DNA of 64,000 nt. Origin: Dermacentor variabilis (taxonomy: Eukaryota; Arthropoda; Arachnida; Ixodida; Ixodidae). This document shows, one piece after another, positions 20,928 through 32,393 of this stretch (position 1 is the first letter of the stretch; each line of letters begins with the position of its first letter). Where the stretch lies: contig NC_134568.1 in the NCBI RefSeq assembly GCF_050947875.1, positions 201,739,043-201,803,042 of the forward strand, read 5' to 3'. Under the pieces are notes generated by a model. The model saw only the letters and a program-made list of their open reading frames with translations, did not search any database and was not told the DNA's origin. The position numbers and the translations under genes are program-made.

Positions 20928-21740
20928 CTGGGGCGCTATAACGCGAAACTTTTCCAAACTTTTCTATTCCAATTCTGCAATGAGCTCTCGGCTATTGGTC
21001 AAGAGTTTTCGGGCTGCAGCCACTTCATATGCCTGTCACGCGGCGTCACAAAACCGCGAAAACTCACCGCGTCAAAGTGACGTGTACGCGTTAAAGATGC
21101 ATTAATATGCCGAACAAAACTTCATTTTCTTCTGAATAGCCGCAGGCTGCCCCGTTCCGGAAGGAATAAAAGATGGCTGCCGCCGATCACTCAGGCACTG
21201 GCTTCTCGCATCTGCCGGAGAGCAAGGGTTTATTTGTGTATAACAAAGCTTTCTGCGTGGCCGTGTAACGTTTTCGGGCACTTTCGGCTAATTTACGACC
21301 TAGTTCTACCAACGCTTCTTTGCCGAGGATCCATTTTAGTGTCATTCTTGAGCTTCCGTTACATGCCGTCGCGATTTTCGACCAGCCACTGCAAGCTAAG
21401 TAAGGGGAAGCGGACCAATCGCAGACGCCGGCACCATCCTCTTCGTCCGGTTATCAATTTTCAGCGCACTTGCTCGTCCCTATCGATTGCCTCTCCACTT
21501 GAGTGTGTTCCTCGCCTCTCGTCAGCCAATTAGATAAGACAAGCCGCTCAGTGTAGGCAATGTTATTCGTTTTTCAAACAAACAAAAGTAACCTCCTATG
21601 AACGAGGAGAGCGTTTGATTGGTCTGTTTAGACAACCCTGTGGGTCACCGCCCGATGCTTGCGTCGGCGGTTACGCAAATTTGACGCCAGGAGATCGGAA
21701 TAAAAACGTATTGGAATAGTTTTACGTTATAGGGCCCCTG
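20928..21740. mobile_element. TIR element family B, copy 1 (813 bp)
   Basis: The left end CTGGGGCGCTATAACG and the complement of the right end CAGGGGCCCTATAACG match at 14 of 16 positions; both continue into an AAAACTATTCCAAT-like block near the ends. No transposase. A second copy (35107-36075) shares the TIRs and interior blocks such as GCATTAATATGCCGAACAAA and TGCTTGCGTCGGCGGTTACG. CAGGGG ends resemble hAT-type termini, but no 8-bp duplication is visible. Confidence 0.75.
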
Positions 21741-22582
21741 GACTGTTGTGGGGGTGCTTGGACATGAAAAGTCCGTCGTTGTATACTGTGTACTGTGCTG
21801 GGGTGCTCCGAGAGTCATGGAGCCGTTTTTAGAAACCACAATCACGTAAATTTGAGTGTAAAACCTATTTCTCATCTCTTGGACGTGGCTTGGGACTCGG
21901 GCTCGGGCTCCCGGCACCTGTCACGGCACCATCTATGGAACCTTCATGGCCGCTGGGACCCATGTACTTCACAACGCTAATTAAAAAGCGAGCCTTTCGG
22001 TTCCGTTATTCAGCGCACCCTTTATTAAATGTGGTAGCATTTATTACGCTCGAACCAGGAGTATTTTAAGTTGCTAAATAGTAGCAACTATTTTTGCAAG
22101 GAAGCTATTGAAAGCATTGCGAGAAGTTCTGCGAGAACACTCAAGAAAGTCTGCCCAATACCGCAGTCTGTCTGCCCAATATTGCAGTTTGTAAATAGCT
22201 TCCTTCGTGCGCCTGTGTAACTATGCAAAATTTCTACAAGTCGGTTTTTACGCAACTTATGCAAGGGATGGTACTTACACGAACTTGGGTCATCCTAAGT
22301 GAAGCTGCAGCTGAGCGCTGCGGAAAACGCACCTATTTCATTACAGGCGATAGAAGACGTAGGCTTCATCATTCGAAAGCGTATATGCGCATGACCACAT
22401 CTTCGGTATTGCGTGGGTTGCGCAAATAACGACAATATTAACTAGATACAGCAGTGCCCAGCGCACTGCTGTTTCCTCTTCGGTTTCCTTGCGCAATTGG
22501 CATCTTGTCGGAAAGTCCGGCGATTTGCAGCCCAAACGTTCACACAAAAAAGAGTATGCGCACTGTTACGGCTGCCGCCAAT
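21741..22582. other. Gap without recognisable feature
   Basis: About 0.84 kb with no supported gene or repeat. Confidence 0.45.
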
Positions 22583-23214
22583 TGTTACGAGCTGGTACCT
22601 TCAGTTGTTACAGGGACGGGTTTCGACGACCATCAACAGCGTCTGCTTGAAGCTCGAACCAGACTGACCATCGGAGAGGGTTCGGCAGGGAAGACGAGAT
22701 GACGTAAAAACAATAACAGAAGTTTAATACATTGTTACGGGTGAGCGGTGCGCTCGAAGACAAAAAGTAGAAAAACGTTCGGCGCACGTGCTCCAGCACG
22801 CATGGGCAGAGATGTGTCCGTGGCGTCTCGCTGGTCTTCTTATGTACTGCACCATCAGGGTAACCGCTTTCTTTCTTGCTCCCTGGTAGAGGGCCTCGAC
22901 AGCACACTCGTCAGTTCACGCAGAGGAATACGGAGAAAACCAACTCACTGGTGTATAAGTGGGAAGCGTAGGTAAGGTCGGGTCAACACATTGGTCAACA
23001 CCCATACAGGAATTCGGTGAGAAACCACTCCTTAGCGTAGAGGGGGTGAACGTAGGACAAAGGCGAGTAGGATTTGCACTGGCGAATAATCCTGTCGCGC
23101 ACTCCCGACGGACAAGTCTTTTCATGTTGGCGAGCGTGACTCACCATTAAGCACGTCCTGTCTCAGGCGCGTGGCATCCGTTTCCTTCATTGCCGCACAC
23201 AGTGAACCGTAACA
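22583..23214 (-). repeat. Probable LTR (solo or remnant), minus strand
   Basis: On the minus strand it begins TGTTACGGTTCAC (23214) and ends GCTCGTAACA (22583), followed by AT and TGGCGGCAGCC, a TGG-initiated candidate primer-binding site. ATTAAA on the minus strand near 22725 could be its poly-A signal. Internal CGTAACA-type ends at 22606 and 22733 make the exact 3' boundary uncertain. No TSD or partner LTR is seen in the window. Confidence 0.45.
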
Positions 23215-23689
23215 GCACTTTCGAACAGAGAAATATAATGAACGTCCGTCGGAACGGTTCCGCATGAACAAGTTCAGAAATAAATAAAAAATCCGCCTCC
23301 ATTCCACCCTGTGAAAGCGGATGTACAGCAAAGCTGTTGCCGACGTTTGACAAACACCACCACCACAAGCGATGTACGTCAAGCGTACACGCACGTGTGC
23401 GGAAGTTCAGCATGCATGCTCATTCCTCTAGGCCCTCCGGAGATGACCACAGCCACCCGAAGTGAACGAATGTGCAGTCGGCGCGCTCCAACACCAACAA
23501 CCAACCGAAGAGAACGTGCGTGCTGTCGGCACGCGCTCCGAAACCATTTGAACGTGAAATTCGGCCGCCACTCCCTGCCCGGGCTTCCCGAGGCGCCGCG
23601 CGCTCGGAGAGCCTGCCGCCACGATCCTGCTCAACTGTTCACGCCTACAATCGCGCACGACCACTCTGCCTGAGACATCCACCGGCATC
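23215..23689. other. Gap containing one member of a dispersed repeat pair
   Basis: No gene. The stretch ~23385-23445 (ACGCACGTGTG, CAGCATGCAT, CTCTAGGCCCTCC) resembles 38140-38205 (ACGCACGTGTG, CAGCATACAT, CTCCTAGGCCCTCC) in the same orientation, so both may belong to one unrecognised element family. Confidence 0.4.
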
Positions 23690-23974
23690 ATGGCTTCTAG
23701 GCGCATCACCAACAACGACGGATCACCCAGCATAGCCCCGAGAAAGTCCAAGGGTAAACCCACCTCATCATCGCCAACAATCACCACCGTAAATTTTCGA
23801 CCTACGACCGGCCTTAACCTTCCACAAATGCGCCCGAATGAGCTTCATGCCAAATTAAGCCTAATGGCAAGCTTGACAGCGACCGAGGCGAAAATCACCA
23901 CGGTATCCGCACGGCGTAACCGCTGTGAGAATACGCCGCGCCACCGTAACGTCATTTACGCTAACCTAACGTAA
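23690..23974 (+). pseudogene. Possible N-terminal fragment of a non-LTR ORF1
   Basis: A 94-codon frame from an ATG (MASRRITNNDGSPS). The Ser/Thr/Pro/Lys-rich start followed by VNFRPTTGLNL and ATEAKITTVSARRNRCEN recalls the layout of the ORF1 N terminus at 6087 (variable tail, then IKDIRINPRKN). The rest of an ORF1 does not follow, so it would be a fragment. Similarity is weak and it could be a chance frame. Confidence 0.3.
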
Positions 23975-24020
23975 CCTAATCTAACGTAAACCTAACCTAA
24001 ACCTAAGCTAACCTAACCTT
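23957..24020. repeat. Degenerate CCTAA (TTAGG) tract
   Basis: A run of CTAACC, GTAACC, AACCTAA and similar variants. TTAGG is the ancestral arthropod telomere unit, so this could be an interstitial telomere-like tract or an unrelated short repeat; the units are irregular. Confidence 0.5.
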
Positions 24021-25184
24021 ACGTGGACGAGACGCACCGCCAATAATCCTCACGGCGTCACATCAGGCAATCGCGTTCAATCGCGGTCGCTAAGGCGCTA
24101 CGCGTTTATTCCACTCAAAGGGGACTACTAAAAAATGCTCCCGAAAAGTCCAGGAGAGCAAGCCCGGCCTCTACTACGGCCCCTATTGCTCCCTTGGAAT
24201 ATGTTCGGTTCCCCCCCCCCTTTTTTTTTTTTAAGGTAGAGTGCCGTAAGGCGCGGCAAAGTTATAATCCGGCGTGACTAATTCATCACGAGCGCCGCAC
24301 GCCCGAGAAAGTCTGTCCGACGAACCTTTAGGCACAGCGATCACCAAATGGGGTGTCAGTGCGCGCTGGTTCACTTGTTTTACCGCGCCGGCAGCCAGCG
24401 TCTGAGCGTAAACAAACTCGACCCCACTCCGCAACGCCGGCACGCCTAGGGGCAAACGCATACAACACGCGCAAAGAAACTTCTCCAGATACAAAGGCCG
24501 CCAGATTTTCTCTCTCGCACCCGCTCTTACGCGCGCCTGAGCACAAACGTCGAGCGCCTCGAGAAACGCCGTGCCCCGCTGTACCTGCTAGCAACTAAAA
24601 ATGCCTCTGGGCCTCCTATGTCGCAGCTTGCCATCCGCTATTGAGATATTGAGCTCGTCAATCCCATGACTGCCATCCACTATTGCGACTCGGGGTCGAA
24701 GGCGAGAGACGGACTTTTGAAGCGGACGAAAAGGAGACGAAAAGCTTTATACAATATTTACATAGCAGGTAATAGCAGGTAACAGCATGCAAGTAGCGGA
24801 GCCGAAGAGCACACCAGACCGACGGAACGGCTGGTGACAACTCTCTCCGTAACGATGGGCCGGCTCTGCTTTAAATCCCTTTGGGCGTCCCGTCGTCGGC
24901 AGGAACGAGGCAGGACCGGTGCTGTCGTCAACCGCGTCGCTTTCCTCTTCATCGAAGGAGAAGTCCAAGTTGCGTAAAACTGGTCTCCCGGCAAGGGTCA
25001 GCAGTTCTATGGAATTCTGCAGGCTGCCAGTGGATTCGGCGTGGTGCTCTGTGCCCCCGAACTCCTCAGTTCGGATATAGAAAATATCTCGGCAGTTTCC
25101 TGGAACTTTGCAGGTTGTCACCAAGGGCAACTACTTCAGAAGAAAGAGGGGGGGGGGAGGTCAGCGCTATCTTTCTACTACCTC
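24021..25184. other. Gap: unassigned
   Basis: Holds a poly-C/poly-T run at 24212-24233 and several unrecognised frames, including an acidic minus-strand one (FSFDEEESDAVDD, about 24960). No family assignment. Confidence 0.4.
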
Positions 25185-25363
25185 TTTCTACTATACTATC
25201 TTTCGGTGCGTCAATTGTAGGGGTCAGCCACAGGGACGTGTTTGATGCCGTTTGCGGTTACATACAATCAACAGAACGAATAACTTATTCGCTGTTCTCT
25301 TGTAATTTGTTTGTTTTTGTATGTTTCCTCCTCTTTATTTTTTTTCATCGAATATGGACGTAA
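25185..25363 (+). pseudogene. C-terminal tail fragment of a non-LTR ORF2
   Basis: Translates as STILSFGASIVGVSHRDVFD and AVCGYIQSTERITYS, matching the ORF2 C terminus of the downstream elements (TILSFGATSLGSSHRDNFLA at ~30484; ILSLGASSLGNYHRDVCSA at ~37158). This is the last ~50 codons of a 5'-truncated relative in the same orientation, immediately upstream of the next element. Confidence 0.7.
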
Positions 25364-25620
25364 AAAGTGGGGACTGGGTGAAAGTAACTTCTACGGGTGC
25401 TCTTCTACGCCGACACCGTTGTAGCGATGTTGTAGCGTTCGGACGTTAGAAACGCCGTTAGTGTGAGGCGTAGAAGAAGCCTGCGGTTCGGGACCCCGTG
25501 GAGCTGGTTCTGGTCAAGTAGCTGGCGGTTTTCTTTTAATCTGTCTCTTTTACGTAATTGTTTTTGACCTTTTGCTTCAATATCTGCTAACCTTCCAGAG
25601 TAATTACCTGTTACTTTGCA

Positions 25621-26965
25621 ATGTCACTCTCATCGCCAGGGCAGGAGGCTTCCTCCTGGTCAGCTTCTGTTCCTAACTGATTTGCCGGTGGAGCTTTTCT
25701 TACGCAGTGGGACGACCAGCGTTCCTGTGGCTTTGGTTCCGAGTGATGGCGGAGTGATTCGCATGAAGAATCCCAAAGCGATTCAAACCGAACTGCGCAT
25801 GGCCTCGGCCAATTTTCAACAAATCACCGAGGTTCGACAGTTTGGCCGAGGGGGCATTCTTTGCTGCTCGTCAGACCAGGCTTGTGTTCAAGATTTACTG
25901 AAGTGCGATGTTTTCGCGACACATCCGGTGAGCAGTTTCATTCCTCATCACCTCGCATGTACCAAAGGCCTAGTTCGCGGTGTCGACATAAGTCTATGTC
26001 CGGCAGAAATTTTGGAAATGTTTTCAGCGGCAGGCGTGATTTCTGTGTATCGTTGCAGCCGTGTCGTTGACAATAAGCGCATACCCACAGAAACAGTCAT
26101 TGCTACTTTTGCTGGAATGAACCGCCCAGCGGAAATCAAGGCATGGCCACTTATATACCGAGTTGAGCCTCTATCACCTCGTGTCCTTCAGTGTCTAAAG
26201 TGCTGGCGGTTCGGACACTCCATAAGAGGCTGCAGGTCAAACACACGATGCCGAATGTGTGGAGAAGGCCATCATTCAAATGACTGTTCTTCCCGAAATG
26301 AGTCCTGCTGCCTTTGCAGTGGTCCCCACCCCGCAGATGAGCCTAATTGCCCTGCAAGGTCTAAAGAAGTGCAAATCCTTGAAGTAATTGATAGACGTCG
26401 ATGCTCTCGTCGTGAAGCCATTGGAGAAATTCAGAGCAGGACTCAGGGGTATGCTGGTGTAACGGCCCGTGAAACGCTGTGTACGGAAAACTCAATCTCT
26501 GAGGCTGTGGCAGCTTCCGTAGAAAAGGCGCTGGAGAAAGCAATGGAGCGCATTATGACAAATCTCACCGACTCCCTTGTTCAGGTGCTGTCCTCACAAC
26601 TAGCTCCGTGGCTTCAACTAAATAATAAAGCCAATATTGAGGATCTGGTGTCGGGTCTACCGCGGACTCCACCAATTGAAATATCGACCACGCAGACATA
26701 CACAAATAACGATTCATCAAAGCCATCAACTTCTGAGAGAGTCGACCAAATCTGTCTCTCCGACACAGATGGGATGGAAAATCAAGATGTAGATATGGAC
26801 CCCCGATCTCTTAAACGAACAAGGTCACCGACAGAGAAAAAACCTAGCTCTCCTAACAACTCCAAGGCAAAAAAGTACATTAGAGAGATTCCGACTAAGA
26901 AGGACTTCTTAAAAGAGAGCGTTTTAGACCAAGCAGTCTCTGCCGCTCGGATTTATTCACAATAG
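25621..26965 (+). pseudogene. ORF1 Gag-like protein, zinc knuckles; early frameshift and premature stop
   Basis: By comparison with the second copy (31092) the true start is the ATG at 25621 (MSLSSPGQEASSWSASVP); an extra A near 25675 shifts the frame, after which DLPVELFLRSGTTSVPVALV continues openly to 26965. Residues ~185-245 carry knuckles CLKCWRFGHSIRGC, CRMCGEGHHSNDC and CCLCSGPHPADEPNC. A helix-prone stretch (VEKALEKAMERIM) and a basic tail with KRTRSPTEKK follow. The stop TAG at 26963-26965 overlaps the place where the ORF2 start should be (see findings). Confidence 0.8.
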
Positions 26966-29900
26966 GAACTTTAACAGTAATTCAGTGGAACTGTCGTTCC
27001 ATACTTTCCGCTGCAACAGATTTATTATCTCTTATTTCTAAATATTCTTCAGATATTATTATTTTACAGGAAACTTGGCTTGTTGCTGGTCAGACTTTTC
27101 ATCTAAAAAATTTCCGATGTTTTCGATTGGATCGCCTATCCCGAGGCGGTGGTTTAGATTTGTTCGTCTCATCAAAAATCTGCCATAGAGCTACTATAGC
27201 ATACCAGATAATGTCCCCAGACTGTGAAATCTTAGCACTGGATATAATACTTCCTGGCTGCACACCGTTTTCTATAATTAACACGTACTTCCCCGCTGGA
27301 GTGCAAGATACCCGCTATCTGGATATCTCTATTGCTCGCAGTCAGAAGAACATCATACAGGTGGGAGATTTTAATTCTCATCATGTGTCGTGGGGTTTCC
27401 ACACTTGTGGAAAACGCTTGTGGGATTGGGTCTTAACGAATAATTTCTCTTGCCTAAATTCGAGAGCACATACTTTCGTACGGGGTCAGTCGCGATCTGC
27501 CCCAGATCTTACGTTCGCTACCTCGAGCATGTTTGTCACCTCCTGGAAGACTGTAGACTCCGGAACTAACAGTGATCACCTCCCTATAATTTTTGAACTG
27601 CTTACCCCGTTGACTAGTTTACATAGTAATGTGCGCACTTTTGTTAATTACGAAAAATTTAAAAATGCGTTAAAATCAGCTTTACACGCTCGGGAGGGCA
27701 TGGAGAGGGATATTAAAGCAATGAGCCTATGTTCAATTCTAAAACAGTCATCAAAAAAAGCTCAGTTTATTGTGCAATCCACTAAGGGTGGATCGCATTG
27801 TCCCTGGTGGAATTCGGACTGCGAGCGAGATTTTAGACGTAGAAAAGCTGCGTGGAAAAAGCTTTTATACAACCAAAGTCCTATTAATTCGGCTGATTAT
27901 ACATATATAGCTACTACATTTAAACGAACAGTCTCAAAGGCTAAGGAGGATTATGATTCCAAGCACTACACATACTTTTCGAAATCTTCCAATGAAAAGG
28001 CCCTGTTTAAATTTCTTCGATCTCGTAAAGTTATACCGGCGCCCGTGAATGTCGATTCTGTCGTTTTAAGAACAAAAGAAGTATCGGAATCACTTGAGAA
28101 AATTGCTCAAGGACTTGCGCAACGTTTCAAACATAAATTGCCGTTAGGCATACAGAAACCTCCCTTGGGAGACGACTTTGAAACAGTAACAGCGACAGAG
28201 CTTCAAGGCATTATTAGTTCATTACCGACGTCAGCCCCCCGGTCCAGATGGAATTACAACAGGAGTGCTAAAAGTTTTATTTCATTATGCGCCTCAGGAG
28301 CTCTTAAACATAATAAATTTCTCGCTCAAAAACGCATAGGTTCCAAGAGAGTGGAGAATAGCTAAAATTATTACATTATTAAAGAAAAAATCAGCTGGAC
28401 TTGACTTAGACAACATAAGAGCGATTTCTCTTACTTCCAATATCGTCAAATTAATAGAAAGAGTTCTTCACTGCCGCATAACAAATTGTATGCAGGATGA
28501 TACCCTTCTCAGTGCTTGCCAGATTGGATTTCGTCCCGGGCACTCCATATGGTGCGCCCATGTAGATTTAGAGAGCCGCATTAAACTTGCTCACCGCAAA
28601 CGAGAGTACGCAGCTTTGGTGACGCTAGATGTATCAAAAGCATACGACTCTGTAGAACATGGTATTCTATTCGATAAACTTCAGTCTACGAATTTCTCTA
28701 AATATATAACCGCTTGGATCTATGAATTTATAAGAGATAAAGAGTTTTATTGTTACCAACACGGTTTTTCGACTTCCAAACACAAGCAGACAGGAGGTGT
28801 ACCACAGTGTTCCGTTCTTTCCCCTATGTTATTTAACATTTTGCTAAGCACAATTCCTTTGTCTCCGGAAGTACGTGTTTATGTTTATGCGGACGATATC
28901 GCATTTTTACGTCCGCAAATAATATACATTCGCTACAACAGTCGTTGCAGAATTACTTAGGAATGCTGGAGACATGGCTAGAGGGGTTATGTATGTCGTT
29001 AAATATTAGCAAAAGTGCGGTATTAGTATTCCCATTGACTGCACAGGTACATATATCTTTACAATACCGACAGGAAATCATTCCCCAAGTTGACGAAGTC
29101 AAGTACCTTGGTGTCATTTACGATGGCAAACTCACCTGGCGCAGTCACATTGAATATATTAAAACAAAGGCAGAACGAGCCGCAGCTATGCTCCGCTGGC
29201 TCAGCCACCGACGCTCTGGACTACGCAGGAATACCTTACTGATGATCTATAAAATGTATATTTGGCCCATATTAGAATTCGGCTGCGTAATATTTTACGG
29301 TGGCCCCGCCTACAAAATTAAACCTCTGATACTTTTAGAAAGAGAAGCTCTACGGTCATGCCTTGGGCTACCTAGATTTGTTGCCAACGTTGTTCTTTAT
29401 CAGGAAGCTCATATACCCACCCTGCATTGCAGATTCCGCATACTTACGGTTCAGACATTTTTAAAAATTTATGACTATTTAAAAAGGCGTACGCAATATA
29501 TATTTATCACTGAACCGTCTGAGTTTTTCCAAGTATCGTGGTCGAGATTCCACAGTCCTCAGGTAATATTCGTACAAGAACAGTTACAAAAATTGGATGT
29601 GTCCCTACGCCATGTTTACCATTCAAATGATGCCTTACCAGACCTCAAAATTCAGTTCGATGACATATTTCCAAATCATGCTAAACTATTACCAAGGCGA
29701 GATTTAATTAATATCTTAAACGGCCACCTACACCAGCTAACCACTGACAATGTAATAGCTACGGACGCTTCTGTGTGCAATGAGAAGGCAGGAGTGGGGA
29801 TCTTCTCTAAATCTCTTCAGTGGTCTTACTCCCTTCGCCTTCCCGACTTCACACCTATATTTCAGACAGAATTATTAGCGATTATATTAGCATTACGAAA

Positions 29901-30584
29901 ACCTCCCCAAAATGACCCATTAGCTGTTATTGTGACCGACTCGCTATCTGTATGCACAGCACTAACTGCATCTTTAAATTCAGCAATTCAAAGAACATTT
30001 CGTTGATGGTGCCTCCGTACTTACGAAAAGTACGTTTGCTTTGGGTACCGGGACATCATGGGTTGCACTTGAATGAAATGGCTGATTCACTCGCACGAGC
30101 TTCCCTGAACGGCCCTATCATATCTGTTTTGCTGACATCAGCTTATGTCAGTGCGGCTAGGTACAGAAATCTCGCTATATCTTAAAAGTCTGCAATATCC
30201 ATTCTGACACCGTCTTCTGATTTCCACCATCTTGGCTTCCCTTGGAATACTAATTGGTGTCCTTCAAGGCAATTGGAAGTTTCTTTTACAAAATTCAGAG
30301 GTCGCATACCTCCTCTAAATTTTTACTTACACAGGTCTGGTCTCGCAGTGTCCCCTCTATGTTCTTTTTGCAGTGAACCTGAAACTATCGAACATTACTT
30401 TCTCTCGTGCCGCCGGTTTCTAAGACAAAGAAAACTATTAGAACACTCATTTACCAAACTTGGCCTCTCGCTAACCTCGCCAACCATTCTTTCTTTTGGG
30501 GCGACTTCACTGGGATCCAGCCACAGGGATAATTTTCTGGCAGTTTACAATTTTATTAGAGACACAAAAAGAGTACCTTGCTGA
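26962..30584 (+). pseudogene. ORF2: endonuclease, RT, RNase H; start codon lost, several frameshifts
   Basis: The open frame runs through 26962 without ATG: GTLTVIQWNCRSILSA, where the related copy has an ATG. Endonuclease: DIIILQETWL, VGDFNSHHVSWG, NSDHLPIIFEL. A frameshift near 28240 (C run) precedes RT: ISLTSNIVKLIERVL, CQIGFRPGHSIWCAHVDLE, LDVSKAYDSVEHGI, GGVPQCSVLSPMLFN, YVYADDIAF (catalytic Asp pair kept). Another shift near 28910 leads to 28945-30006 with KYLGVIYDGKLTWR and RNase H (VIATDASVCNEKAGVGIF, TELLAIILAL, VTDSLSVCTAL); a shift near 29975 leads to RLLWVPGHHGLHLNEMADSL. The C-terminal CSFCSEPETIEHYFLSC cluster ends near 30410. Confidence 0.82.
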
Positions 30585-30882
30585 ATTTCTAACATTATGC
30601 ATAATTTAAATTATTTCATTTCTTTACGTTTACTTATTTTATCCGAATTCCTAACAATATTTAATTACACTTCTAAATTACAGTACTATGGTCCCACGCT
30701 CCACTATACAAATCTAGTTTCTCTCTACTTCTAACCTTACGGAAAACCGCCCGCTTCTTGGCCAATCCCCCATAGTGGGTACGCGCGACTGTCTGGGACA
30801 CAAGACAAGACAAGAATAGGCAATCGTTTCAACACGCAATTCTTGGCCAATCCCTCAGTGTGGGTATCAGCCATAACATGAG

Positions 30883-30955
30883 GCCGCCGCCGCCGCCACC
30901 ACCACCGCCACCACCACCACCGCCATCATCATCATCATCATCATCATTGTGTCCA
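30883..30955. repeat. CCG/CCA/TCA trinucleotide microsatellite
   Basis: Runs of GCC, then ACC, then ATC in sequence, between the 3' end of one non-LTR copy and the 5' UTR of the next. A second 3'-UTR-like motif (GGCCAATCCCTCAGTGTGGGTA, 30844-30865) lies just before it. Confidence 0.9.
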
Positions 30956-31091
30956 CGCAGGACCTGGCTCTTCGAACGCTGCTCCGACCTCTCTGCGGTT
31001 CCTGTTACTTGGCTAGGTTTTTGGTAATATTAGGCTTTTCTAGGCTTATTGGTTGATCTTCCAATTCTTGCGCCTGCTTCATCTTAGGCTG

Positions 31092-32393
31092 ATGTCCAAA
31101 AACTGCCCCGGCAGGGGTATTTCACCTTGGACAGCATCTATTCCGACAGACGAATTGCCCCTGGATTTGTGTACCCGCAGTGGCGTGAGCAGCATCCCTG
31201 TGGCTCTGGTTCCTTCCAATGGAGGCTCTATACGGTTGACCAACCGCCAGGCTATCCAGAAATCTCTCTGTGCTGCTACCTCTGCATACCAGACCATCAC
31301 AGAAGTGAGACATTCGGCCGAGGAGGTATCGTGTGCAGATCACCAGACCGGACCTGTGTTGCAGTTTTGCTTGAGTGTTCATCATTCGCGTCACTGCCGG
31401 TGAGTGCCTTCATACCTGCTCACCTCGCATGCACTAAGTGTAGTCAGAGGTGTCGATGCTGATCTATTTATCCCAAACATTAGAGCGATTGTCTGGAACT
31501 GGAGCAATTAGCGTTTATTGCTTCAATCGAGTGGGAGACAATAAGAGGGTCCCAAGAGAATCGGTGATTGCAACATTCGCACGAACTTCCTGCCCATCAG
31601 AACTAAAGGTGTGGCCCCTTGTGTTCAGAGTTGAACCTCTGGCATCGCGTCCGCTGCAATGCCGTAATTGCTGGCGATACGGCCATAGTAGTGCAGGATG
31701 CAAGTCTAGTCAGCGTTGTGGCAAATGTGGGGAAGAGCACGATCAAAGTGAATGTAGTGCCCAAGATGAGCGATGCTGCCTCTGTGGTGGAAGTGACCCA
31801 GCCAATTATTCTAACTGCTCTGTTAGGGCTCAGAAATTGCAGGTGGTAGAAATAATTGACAGACGACGACGTTCTAGGAAGGAGGCGGTAAGCATCGTGG
31901 AAGAAAATGCGCTTGGTTATGCGGGTGTTACTGGGAGGCAAACTCTTACCCCGGACGTATCGCTAACAGCAACTATAGAGGCCCCTGTGGAAAAGGCAGT
32001 TGCAAAAACTATGGAACGGCTGGCAATGAGCCTTGGGGAATGTATATCGCAGGCCATCTCTAGTCACTTATCTCATTTACAATGACCCAAACAGTTGATC
32101 CCAAGCCACAAACTAGTGATAGTTCAGGTACCCATCCTTCTAATGACGGTGTTTAACCTTCGACTTCCTCTTCCATACGGCCTGCTAATGGTAATCTAGT
32201 TAATACAGATTTGGAAATGACAGATGTGGAACAAAACGCTCGAGCATATAAAAGAACAATGTTATCAACCAATGATTCTTCCTCCGGTCCTCACTCAAAA
32301 GCTAAGAAAAGTCAGCCTAGTGCTATACCAAAAGAAAGTATTCTACAGAAGGCAGTTTCGGCTGCGGCACTTTCTAAACCATGGGGTCGCTGA
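31092..32393 (+). pseudogene. ORF1 Gag-like protein of copy 2, frameshifted
   Basis: Start ATG 31092 (MSKNCPGRGISPWTASIPTD). Homology moves between frames at about 31316 and 31445, then stays open 31450-32085 with knuckles CRNCWRYGHSSAGC, CGKCGEEHDQSEC and CCLCGGSDPANYSNC. After 32080 it shifts again (TQTVDPKPQTSDSSG) with a stop near 32154, and ends ALSKPWGR at 32393. The last codons overlap the ORF2 ATG at 32381. Confidence 0.78.

Larger units (their letters stand above)
25380..30816 (+). mobile_element. Non-LTR retrotransposon (I-group, family C), near full length, copy 1
   Basis: Order: 5' UTR (about 25380-25620), ORF1 (25621-26965), ORF2 with endonuclease, RT, RNase H and terminal Cys/His cluster (26962-30584), 3' UTR with GGCCAATCCCCCATAGTGGGTA (30759-30780) and a short ACAAG-repeat tail. 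The element just downstream belongs to the same family and shares the 3' UTR motif (GATCCCCCGCAGTGGGTA at 37351-37368). Boundaries are approximate; no TSD found. Broken by a small number of indels and point changes. Confidence 0.82.

Noticed and set aside
24881..25363. 160-codon frame taken as a whole
   Set aside because: Only the C-terminal ~50 codons match anything; the rest is unrelated and probably chance.
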